This document shows, piece after piece, positions 53,308-61,747 of a stretch of 64,000 bases of DNA. The notes below the pieces were generated by a model. The model was not told where the DNA came from and searched no databases. It saw only the letters and a program-made list of their open reading frames with translations. This DNA is from Ostrinia nubilalis (Eukaryota > Arthropoda > Insecta > Lepidoptera > Crambidae). The stretch is taken from the NCBI RefSeq assembly GCF_963855985.1, contig NC_087092.1, positions 5,208,001 to 5,272,000 of the forward strand, read 5' to 3'. Numbering within the stretch: position 1 is the stretch's first letter; every line of letters begins with the position of its first letter. A program made the position numbers and the translations under genes.

Positions 53308-53490
53308 TGTTATTATATCTATGGAATAATTCTAAGTCAATGTAATATTGAGTTAAAATATGTTGGTAACACTGATCGCTTCCGGTTAGGAAGCCATTAC
53401 ACTTTTCTAAAGCTCTGTACGCTCTCGTTTGTCCTAGTACAATAAATAAAACTACACAAGTTTATAACCTGCGTTTTACTCAAGATAACA
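53308..53490 (+). repeat. 5' LTR of copia element
   Basis: 183 bp, starting TGTTA and ending TAACA (a 5-bp inverted terminal repeat around TG...CA). It contains an AATAAA polyadenylation-type signal at 53441-53446. I see no clear TATA box. Identical to 58467-58649. Confidence 0.95.
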
Positions 53491-53504
53491 GGTTATGGGC
53501 CCAG
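53491..53504 (+). other. primer-binding site, initiator tRNA-Met internal type
   Basis: GGTTATGGGCCCAG follows the LTR directly. It is complementary to the anticodon-arm part (CTGGGCCCATAACC) of eukaryotic initiator tRNA-Met rather than to a tRNA 3' end. Drosophila copia is known to prime from such an internal tRNA half, so the same mechanism is inferred here. The site contains an ATG (53495) opening an 8-codon frame that stops at 53521, the only ATG upstream of gag. Confidence 0.9.
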
Positions 53505-53667
53505 AACACCCAGACTCATAACGCTGGTATTGAGTAAACAACAATAGGGTCAGAAACTGCATCGTCGAAAATAATTGCCGGCGCGACGCAACGTGTTGGC
53601 GTCCATTACCGGTGGGAAGGGAAGAATATTACTTGCGAAGCAAGGAAGGGACGATCAGGAAGACAGC

Positions 53668-56600
53668 ATGGCGATGGAGGACAATACTAAAATGCCTGGC
53701 TTACACATTAGGCTGGAAGGTGCATCCAATTGGAATATTTGGAAATTTCAATCCGCCATATTGTTACGAAGTCAAGACTTAATGGAAGTTGTCGAAGGAA
53801 CTTGTGTGAAACCAGAGAATGCTGATGGCAAGGCAGCATGGGAAAGGAAGGATGCAAAAGCCCAAACATGGCTAGTAACAAGAATGTCAGAAAATGCAAT
53901 GATGCATATAATAACCTGTACTACGTCTGCTGAAATGTGGAGAAAATTGGCCAGTGTTTACGAGCAGAAGTCTGAGACGAGTATTCACATCATTCAACAA
54001 CGTTTCTTTCAATATGCTTACGAAGAGGGAATCGAGATGTCTACATTCTTATCTAAAATAGAAGAATTGAAGAACCAGTTGAAACAGATGGGAGAAGATA
54101 TGTCAGAGAGGTTCGTCATAACAAAAGTGCTCATGTCGCTACCAGAGTGTTACAAGCACTTTGTATCTGCATGGGAGTCGGCACCGGACGATAAACAGAC
54201 GTATGATAATCTCGTGGCCAGACTGATGATAGAAGAGGAGCGGCTGAAAGAGAGAGGCGAGGTGCAGCAAGCATCATCATCGGCATTTGTTATGAAGAAA
54301 GTAAACAAGAAAAATATCAAGTGTTTTAAGTGTAACAAGATGGGACATTTTCAAAGTGAATGTCATAGCAACGTAAACAAACGAAACGGAAATAATTCGG
54401 ATAGTGACAGTAAACAAGTTAAAAAGTGTTACTACTGCAAAAAGGTGGGACATCTAAAAAGTGAGTGTTGGTTCAAAAAGAATAAGGACAAAGACGGTAA
54501 TTGTGTTAATGCGTTCGTCATGGTGAAGTCTAGTGGACAGTTTCAACAATCGTGTTGGCTAGTGGACACTGGGGCAAGTCAACATATGTGTCGAGATCGT
54601 AGTTTATTTACAACATATTCGCCGTTGTCAAATAAATCTGTTGTAATCGGAAATGGCAGTGTCATTAGTGCGCATGGTTGCGGGCAGGTGGCGCTCGAAG
54701 TCTATGATGGCTGCAAATGGGTAAACACGACCATAGACAACGTTTTGTATGTGCCGGAATTAAAAACAAACTTATTCTCTGTCAACTCAGTGACAGTTAG
54801 AGGTTATGTCATGACTGTAAATAAGAACATTTGCAAACTTTACAAAGGGAATAAAGTGTGCGCGGTGGCAAATTGTAACGGCGGCTTATATTACATGAAT
54901 GTGCGCTACAAATTTGAAGAACAAGTAAATGTAACATGTCTGAAGGAGTGGCATGAAAAACTCGCACATCAAAACGTCAATCATTGCAAAACAGTGCTGA
55001 AAAATAATAACATCTCTGTAAATGACGACTCGAGTATGACGTGTGAGAGCTGCCTGGAAGGCAAAATACATCGTCTGCCTTTCGGTGCGAGCGAAACGAA
55101 GACAACCAAGCCTTGTGAACTCATACACGCTGATGTGTGCGGCCCCATGGAGGAGCTGTCAGTCGGGGGCTCCAAATACTTCTTGCTATTGAAGGACGAC
55201 TACACAAAGTATCGCGTGGTTTATTTCATCAAAAGGAAGGACGAAGTTAAAAGTTGCGTTGAGGACTTCGTGAATAAATCACAGAATGTTACTGGATACA
55301 AAGTAAAAACATTCAGGAGCGATAATGGTTTGGAATTTGTCAACAAAGAGATGAAGGAGCTGTTCCGGAAGCATGGCATTACACATCAAACAACCGTTGC
55401 TTACACCCCTGAGCAGAACGGCAAGGCAGAACGAGAGAACCGGACTTTGGTTGAAGCGGCAAGGACAATGCTGTGTGCTAAAGGATTACCTAAAAAGCTG
55501 TGGGCAGAGGCTATACATACTGCAGCATATGTGTTGAATAGAACCAGCAAGAGCACCGTGATTGGAAAGACCCCGTACGAGATATGGACAAACAAACACT
55601 TTGACATAACCGAGTTGAAAACTTTTGGTACCCCTGTTGTTGCTCATATTCCTAAAGAAAGGAGAAGAAAGTGGGACTCAAAAGGACAGAAAGGAATGAT
55701 GGTTGGTTATGGAGAAGATGTCAAAGGTTATAGAATATTTTTCCCGGAGAAGAACAGCGTTGAAGTAAAGAGAGATGTGGTATTTGTAGAAAAGGAGAAA
55801 GAAAAGGTAGTTATGCTGGAATATGATACTAACACCACGGAGAAGGTCAGTGAAAGTGAGGAAAAACCCAAAGAAAATGAAGAGAAACCTAATGAAGGGG
55901 AGAGACACTCCAACGGCAGTAATGAACAAGTGAGTGAGAGGGAAGAGTTGAGCAAGGACATGGAGGATGACTCTATGGAAAGTGATGGTAGTTTATATAC
56001 ACCGGGCTCGAGTGATGAGGGATCGAGTGATGGAGAAGCTGATGCTACATTACCACGCCAGAGAAGTACCCGCGTGAGGAAGCAGACTTCATTCTACACC
56101 TGTCATCATGCCTATGTGGAAGGAAATGAACCTAGAACCTACAAAGAAGCAATGCAAAGCAAAGATGCTGATAAATGGCAAGAAGCTGTCGAGAAAGAGC
56201 TGGAAACCCTGAAAGAAAATAACACCTGGGAACTGTGTGAGAAACCTGAAAAGTCTGTAAGTAGTAAATGGGTATTTAAAATCAAAACTGCAAATGATGT
56301 AATTCAGTACAAAGCAAGGTTAGTAGCAAGGGGTTTTGAACAAAATGATTTGATTGATATGTGTGACATCTATGCACCTGTTGCAAAATTGGCAACTTTT
56401 AGGTTATTTGTCTCGGTAGCTACAAAATTAAATCTTCCTATTTTTCAAATGGATGTCACAGGTGCCTTTTTATATGGAAATATTGATGAAACTGTGTATT
56501 TAGAATTACCAGAAGGGGCATATAGTGGGGATAATAAATATTATGTCAAATTAAATAAATCTTTATATGGGTTGAAGAAATCTCCAAAGTATTGGAATGA

Positions 56601-57627
56601 AAAATTTAATTCTGTAATATTGAAACAAGGTTTTATAAGATCTCCTAATGATTCTTGCTTGTATACAAAATGTAATGGTAATTACAGAACTTATGTGTTA
56701 TTGTATGTAGACGACTTGTTATTTTTTGGTAATAATGATTCAGAATTAAGTGAACTTAAATCAGCTTTGAACAAAGAATTTAAAATGAAGGATTTAGGGT
56801 TGGTGTCAACTTTTTTGGGTATACATGTAAAACAAGATTTAGAGAAGGGAATAACTGAATTAAATCAAACAAAATATCTTAAAAATGTTTTAGAAAAGTT
56901 TAAAATGCAAAATTGTAAGGAAATGTGTACTCCAATGGATGTAAATTTTAATGCTAAAATATTAGATGGAAATAATGAATCTTATGATGAAAATATTGAG
57001 AAAGAGTGTAGGAAAATAATAGGTTGTTTGTCTTATGCTGTATCAGGAACAAGACCTGATATTTGTGTAGCTTTGTCAATTTTAAGTAGATATCAAAATA
57101 AAGCAAACAGTGCCCTGTTATCAGCACTTAAAAGAGTATTGAGGTATATAAAACATACTATTGATTATAAACTAGTGTACAAGTGTAATGATGACATGTT
57201 GGTGGGCTACTGTGATGCAAATTGGGGGGGAGATTTGCAGGATAGGAAATCCACAACAGGCTATTGTTTTATGTTTGCAAATTGCTTAATATCATGGTGT
57301 TCGAAAAAGCAAACCTCTGTGAGCTTATCTTCTACAGAGTCAGAGTATATTGCAATAAGTATGGCTGCATGTGAAGCCTGCTGGCTAGTAAGTTTATTAA
57401 AGGATTTCAATATTAATAATACATGTCCTGTGAATATTTATAGTGACAATCAGAGTGCCATTATGGTTGCTAATACTGATAGCATCAAACGTCTGAAACA
57501 CATAGACATTCGTTTTCATTTTATTAAGGATATAATTAAGAAAGGAAAATTGTTATTAAAGTTTATTAAAACAGAAGATCAGACAGCTGATATGTTTACA
57601 AAGGCATTAAATAGAACCTTGTTATAG
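53668..57627 (+). CDS. copia-type gag-pol polyprotein, 1319 aa
   Basis: Encodes the polyprotein that makes the particle, processes itself, copies RNA to DNA and integrates it. The first in-frame ATG is at 53668, with A at -3 and G at +4. The frame is open further upstream to 53575 only through a non-ATG start. Domains by residue: gag capsid-like region about 10-200; two CCHC zinc knuckles starting at C219 (CFKCNKMGHFQSEC) and C254 (CYYCKKVGHLKSEC); aspartic protease DTGA with D300; integrase zinc finger H429, H434, C459, C462; integrase core D489, D552, E588 (35 residues between the last two); acidic linker; reverse transcriptase with YVDD (D1015, D1016); RNase H acidic residues D1183, E1224, D1260. 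All expected catalytic residues are present and there is no frameshift. The stop codon is supplied by the DNA transposon at 57625, removing 11 codons of the older frame. Base composition drops sharply in G+C after about 56220. No separate gag stop or frameshift site is seen, so gag excess would need splicing or processing, as in Drosophila copia. Confidence 0.95.
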   Translation: MAMEDNTKMPGLHIRLEGASNWNIWKFQSAILLRSQDLMEVVEGTCVKPENADGKAAWERKDAKAQTWLVTRMSENAMMHIITCTTSAEMWRKLASVYEQKSETSIHIIQQRFFQYAYEEGIEMSTFLSKIEELKNQLKQMGEDMSERFVITKVLMSLPECYKHFVSAWESAPDDKQTYDNLVARLMIEEERLKERGEVQQASSSAFVMKKVNKKNIKCFKCNKMGHFQSECHSNVNKRNGNNSDSDSKQVKKCYYCKKVGHLKSECWFKKNKDKDGNCVNAFVMVKSSGQFQQSCWLVDTGASQHMCRDRSLFTTYSPLSNKSVVIGNGSVISAHGCGQVALEVYDGCKWVNTTIDNVLYVPELKTNLFSVNSVTVRGYVMTVNKNICKLYKGNKVCAVANCNGGLYYMNVRYKFEEQVNVTCLKEWHEKLAHQNVNHCKTVLKNNNISVNDDSSMTCESCLEGKIHRLPFGASETKTTKPCELIHADVCGPMEELSVGGSKYFLLLKDDYTKYRVVYFIKRKDEVKSCVEDFVNKSQNVTGYKVKTFRSDNGLEFVNKEMKELFRKHGITHQTTVAYTPEQNGKAERENRTLVEAARTMLCAKGLPKKLWAEAIHTAAYVLNRTSKSTVIGKTPYEIWTNKHFDITELKTFGTPVVAHIPKERRRKWDSKGQKGMMVGYGEDVKGYRIFFPEKNSVEVKRDVVFVEKEKEKVVMLEYDTNTTEKVSESEEKPKENEEKPNEGERHSNGSNEQVSEREELSKDMEDDSMESDGSLYTPGSSDEGSSDGEADATLPRQRSTRVRKQTSFYTCHHAYVEGNEPRTYKEAMQSKDADKWQEAVEKELETLKENNTWELCEKPEKSVSSKWVFKIKTANDVIQYKARLVARGFEQNDLIDMCDIYAPVAKLATFRLFVSVATKLNLPIFQMDVTGAFLYGNIDETVYLELPEGAYSGDNKYYVKLNKSLYGLKKSPKYWNEKFNSVILKQGFIRSPNDSCLYTKCNGNYRTYVLLYVDDLLFFGNNDSELSELKSALNKEFKMKDLGLVSTFLGIHVKQDLEKGITELNQTKYLKNVLEKFKMQNCKEMCTPMDVNFNAKILDGNNESYDENIEKECRKIIGCLSYAVSGTRPDICVALSILSRYQNKANSALLSALKRVLRYIKHTIDYKLVYKCNDDMLVGYCDANWGGDLQDRKSTTGYCFMFANCLISWCSKKQTSVSLSSTESEYIAISMAACEACWLVSLLKDFNINNTCPVNIYSDNQSAIMVANTDSIKRLKHIDIRFHFIKDIIKKGKLLLKFIKTEDQTADMFTKALNRTLL

Positions 57628-58367
57628 CCTGACCAGGAACATAAAAACCCTGGCATAGAGGCGCGTCAATTGCATTTGATAGTGCAACACTGAGTACAGT
57701 CGTACCTGTGTTAAAATAATAGGCTAACTTTATGTATCAGGATTCAGGATTACGGGCTAATTTGATATTTTCATAAATTAACGAAAAAATATTATTATAG
57801 GTAACCTGATTTAAATAAATTAAATGAAACCATCAATCGAGCTAGTAAATTTATTTTATTATTCATCAATAATCAAATTCAGAACTTGAATATTCAACTG
57901 CAATGTCTGCTCATGAACGCTTCAAACTCGGTACTTCTTTCCCAATCCCATAAAATTCAACACTTAGAAAGTGACAAAATTTTTAAAATAGGTAGTTGAA
58001 ACAAACCACAGCTAATTTTCATAGTGGACTGTACTATACGATAAACATGTCAATCAATTTGACAACCTTTGTCGGAAACATTATTCAATGAAAATATTGT
58101 CCGAACCCTTAGTATTTCTCTTCGACAAATACTTTAACACATTGTGAACCACTTTTCTTTCACGACTATAAAAATATTTTAGCAATATAATTCATAAAAC
58201 CAATTGCGCACATTTAAAATAAAGTTTGTTTACACTTTGACAGCAATAGACTGACATGCAAGGTGACCTGTCAATGAAGTTTTCAGTTACTGTTGCCATT
58301 AAAAGAAATTAGTACCATTAGTTTTCCGCAACATGGCGAGGGTTTTTATGTTCCTGGTCAGGCTATA
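57623..58367. mobile_element. TIR DNA transposon (non-autonomous) inserted in copia
   Basis: TA at 57623-57624 and 58366-58367 flank a 741-bp element (57625-58365). The ends are perfect 27-bp inverted repeats beginning TAGCCTGACCAGGAACATAA. Inside them lies AT-rich DNA without a transposase frame. A TA duplication is the known habit of Tc1/mariner-type elements, though the TIR is not one I can assign. The insertion sits at the last codons of gag-pol: the first bases of the element, TAG, are the current stop. Copia sequence resumes at 58368. Confidence 0.85.
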
Positions 58368-58457
58368 CTTAGGTTTATAGATAAGTGTGGTTTACGCAAG
58401 TAAGTTTAAGTTATTTAAGTTTAAAGTAAATGGGTAGTAGAGTTATAATATTACATT
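58368..58457 (+). other. displaced gag-pol tail and 3' untranslated part of copia
   Basis: If the DNA transposon and one TA are disregarded, the gag-pol frame runs on for 11 codons from 58368 to a TAA at 58401-58403. The remaining bases to the purine tract are 3' untranslated. This is a description of the break, and the tail is not translated in the present arrangement. Confidence 0.75.
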
Positions 58458-58466
58458 GAGGGGGGG
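58458..58466 (+). other. polypurine tract of copia
   Basis: GAGGGGGGG directly before the 3' LTR, the position expected for the RNase-H-resistant primer of plus-strand DNA synthesis. Confidence 0.9.
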
Positions 58467-58649
58467 TGTTATTATATCTATGGAATAATTCTAAGTCAAT
58501 GTAATATTGAGTTAAAATATGTTGGTAACACTGATCGCTTCCGGTTAGGAAGCCATTACACTTTTCTAAAGCTCTGTACGCTCTCGTTTGTCCTAGTACA
58601 ATAAATAAAACTACACAAGTTTATAACCTGCGTTTTACTCAAGATAACA
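58467..58649 (+). repeat. 3' LTR of copia element
   Basis: 183 bp, identical by eye to the 5' LTR. AATAAA at 58600-58605 is the likely polyadenylation signal for the element's RNA. Confidence 0.95.
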
Positions 58650-58654
58650 ATATT
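58650..58654. repeat. copia target-site duplication, right
   Basis: ATATT directly after the 3' LTR, matching 53303-53307. Confidence 0.9.
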
Positions 58655-58834
58655 TAAAAAAATGATGATGATAGTTATATATACAATGTTTTTTTTATAC
58701 ATTTTTGTTTTTATATATTTTTTTTTTGTTTTTAGTGTTATGTTTTTATTTTTTATTTACACATGTTTTGTTTTTTATAAATTTTTTTTTTACATATAAC
58801 ACTAAAAACAAAAAAAAAAAAAAACTCCATAGGT

Positions 58835-61327
58835 AGCAAGATGCATCATCACAATCAGGGGATAGTATTGGGAGTACATACTGCGTAAAATTCAAGTTTT
58901 ATTTCAGTTACTTAATCTCGCACTATGTACGAGTAGATACCTATCTACGGTATGATTACAACGCATTCTAGCAACTTTGCAACCAAAGCTTTTATCGAAT
59001 CTTACTTTATAATTACAAACACATTTTTTTCTGTAACCTTACTCTACAACCATGTACCTACGTCATATTAAATTAAGTGCCTTTATCGAGCCGGCTCTCG
59101 CATCGCTTGCGCCGGCACTAAAACTTTGATAAATGTACTTTAATGTTATGAGTGGTGTGCGATGACGCGCATTATCGGGGCACCTGCAGGAAATTGCATT
59201 AGCGCAGGTTGCAGCTACACTTAGGCTTTTCTAGTTATTTACACATGCGTTTAGGGGATGTAGACGAGCGGTTGAAACGCTAGTTTTATACTGTTTTCCT
59301 TTATGTTATTCATTATGATCACTTTTAAAATTTTCTTGGAATGGTTTTTTGGTTTGATGATTACCATATAATTAACTATTTTAATGACAAGAAACTCTAT
59401 GCGCATACGCACTACCCTCGGAGCTTGTGGGTTGTGATCTCTTTCCACTAAAATACATCGTCAGGTCATCCCCCGGTTCTCGGTAAATTTTCATTAATTA
59501 ATCACCGGGCATCGCTGCATAGAAGTGAGCGCATTGCAGTGTAGCGTAGTGCCGTTCAAATCCGACCCGAATCTAAATTGATATACCAGTGTAAAACGCG
59601 GCGTTTGCACGCTCGTCTGTATACCATTAGACGATAGCCTATTTGCTAACGGGCAAGAGCGCACAGGCGCATAGGTGCATCGGATTCCAGCGAGTTGCTT
59701 TCAAAAGTTGCGCCCGCGACGCGCGCCGGATGCTGCATCGCTCACAGGAAATTGAAGTCACCTCAACGTATTCAAAGTACGAACAATGCTTTGTGAAAGA
59801 AGCTCTAATTTATATTTGTTTTGAACCATTTAAATTGAATATTGATTTCGCTGCTCCGTTTGTTGTGATGCCCGTGTGGGTTAGGAAATGAAAACAGAAT
59901 AGAATATTGGCTATTTCAACTGTTGTTCTATTTAAGAATGTGATCAAAGACAGAGATACAAGTAAACATCATCATAACTGAAGGACTTCATAAATTTTTG
60001 ATGAAAATAAGTCTAGCTTCAGTGATAAATATTCACATGTTACTATAATCTCTTTTTGGGTGATTGAGATATTTGAGACTTGACCTAAGTGATTTATAAA
60101 AAGTTGATCAGAATTGGAAAAAACATCAACAAAATAAATATGTGCCAGTGCTGTAGCTGTTTGTTTTATTTCACAACCTTCTTATAATTAATCCTTCCCG
60201 GATCGAAGTATATTTACACTTGATTAAACAGCGCCTTATGAGACACGTTCCGAAAGATAATCCCGCGACCGCAGCCAGGTGGGTGCACGCCTCCATTGTA
60301 AATATTAGTTCGCGAAACTCATCAATTCCGCTCCAACTTAATAAAATACTTGGCGCTTAATTGAAAATGAATACTCGGATCGATAAAATATTCCAGTGGC
60401 TTAATCCGCGATAATGAAGCGCCCCCGCGAAGGGTTCGAGGGCCCCATAATAAATGTTGCGTCCCAAATTTAAAATCAAAGTGCGGAATAAATTTTGATT
60501 AAGCGATTAGCTGGCCTGAAGTGTAGGTGTTTGTGTTCTTGGGACGTGGTGATGCTGTATAGCGGTCGCAAGCTAAGGGTTAAGATGATTGGCTTCGGAG
60601 ATTGAAAAAGTCACATGATGCTTGATTTATTAATTAAAGTAGACTTTATTGTTACAAACTTGACCTTCACTGGTTGGGTTTTTATTGGCGGTCAAGCTGT
60701 AGACCCTGGCTACACAGGAGTTGCAGCGGTGGGAACGAGAGGTGGAAATAGACCGATGTTTTGAACGTAATGAATTGAATGGCAGTCTTCGTGCTAAAGT
60801 GATTTGATGTTATGTTTTAAATGGAACTTATTTTCCTGAGAGTGAAATGTAATTTTTTCTCGATCGAGAAGAAAATATCAAGATCCTTACATCTGCGTAT
60901 ACGTCTCAATGATCGAAAAATAACAATACACGATCAACTAATGCGATGCATTTCTTTTGTCATTGTTCTTTCTTCAATGTTGGAAAGATAATCGGAGAAA
61001 TACTTACTGGTACCTACTAACTTACTTTGTTAATCAAGAACGTACGAGAAACCTCTAATGGCCAACACGTATTTTGCGCACGTCAAACTACAGTAAATTA
61101 AACTATGCAAACACAAATCTCTTTCTAATGCATTTCGGCAGATGAAAACACATATTTATTCTGATTCCGACGGCATCTTTGCATACGCGAGTGCGCCGTA
61201 GGTAATGCATTATAATTTTATTCATGCACCCGCGTGGTTGGGTTTATTAGTCTCCAGACTATCAGCTCTAAGATCTACAATGTTATACTGTCTGTAATGA
61301 ATGAGAGTTCCTTAGCGTTTTAATAAG
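58835..61327. other. non-coding stretch
   Basis: No gene recognised. GC-patterned, CpG-containing blocks without a long frame lie at about 59080-59220, 59460-59740 and 60200-60500. Their texture is that of regulatory or conserved intronic DNA, but conservation cannot be tested here. Confidence 0.35.
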
Positions 61328-61747
61328 GTAGGGGAGATCGAGGTGAGTTGTAACAAAGATTGACATTGTCGATTTTTGGAAACCTATTACTATCAGGGAC
61401 CTCGTAACAGCGCGCATTTGGTAGCTCGAGAATTCGAAAACGCGCACTGTTACGAGCTCGCTAGTAGTCTAAAGCGAAAGGTCACTCTGATTCACTATTG
61501 ACACTATTGACTGACTCACTCACTCATTCCGAAATCTCATAAATTACAAGTGATAAAAATCTCTAATTTTGCTTTTAGAACGTAGGTGCTCACTAAGACG
61601 GGATTTTCAAAAAATCATTTCCTAAAGGGGTAAAACGGGGTCCACGCGTTCAAAGTCGCGGTCGGCCGCTAGTAGTTAATAAGTTCTAAAAAATCGACAT
61701 TGTCACAACTCTCCTTTGTTACTACAACTCACCTGGGTCTCCCCTAC
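61328..61747. mobile_element. inverted-repeat element with nested Helitron-like copy
   Basis: The left end reads GTAGGGGAGA, then AGGTGAGTTGTA, ACAAAG and GACATTGTCGATTTTT. The right end carries the same words in inverted order (AAAAATCGACATTGTC, CTTTGT, TACAACTCACCT, TCTCCCCTAC). Short gaps separate the matching blocks, so the ends of 45-60 bp are diverged. The interior contains a 15-bp GC-rich hairpin (61401-61415 with 61442-61456) and the Helitron-like copy at 61468. No coding sequence and no obvious target duplication. Confidence 0.6.
61468..61672 (+). mobile_element. non-autonomous Helitron-like element, copy 4
   Basis: Starts TCTAAAGCGAAAGGTCACTC, has the CTGACTCACTCACTCA section, and ends GTCGCGGTCGGCCGCTAG before T. 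The base before TC is G rather than A, so the start is less certain than for copies 1 and 3. A second CTAGT at 61461-61465, just after a GC-rich hairpin, could be the 3' end of another Helitron lying immediately upstream. Confidence 0.6.

Larger units (their letters stand above)
53308..58649 (+). mobile_element. Ty1/copia LTR retrotransposon, near-complete
   Basis: Total length is 5,342 bp including a 741-bp secondary insertion. In order: 183-bp 5' LTR, primer site, 177-bp leader (53491-53667), one gag-pol frame, 3' untranslated part broken by a DNA transposon, purine tract, and 183-bp 3' LTR. Integrase precedes reverse transcriptase, which defines the copia (Pseudoviridae) order. By eye the two LTRs show no difference. 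Host junctions carry a perfect 5-bp duplication. The only defect seen is the secondary insertion that trims the polyprotein end. The element is therefore very young and possibly active, or mobilised with its passenger. Confidence 0.95.
53140..58834. mobile_element. AT-rich insertion bounded by 12-bp direct repeats, hosting copia
   Basis: AACTCCATAGGT occurs at 53140-53151 and 58823-58834. Just inside lie a T-run on the left and an A-run on the right. Without the copia element the insertion would be about 340 bp. It contains an AT-rich inverted repeat near its right end (about 58727-58819: a TTTTTGTTTTTAGTGTTAT-type arm and its complement). A direct repeat of 10-12 bp fits the variable target duplications made by target-primed retroposition, but T at one end and A at the other is also compatible with a TIR-like element. 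Some repeat bases may be chance extension into the homopolymers. Confidence 0.55.
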
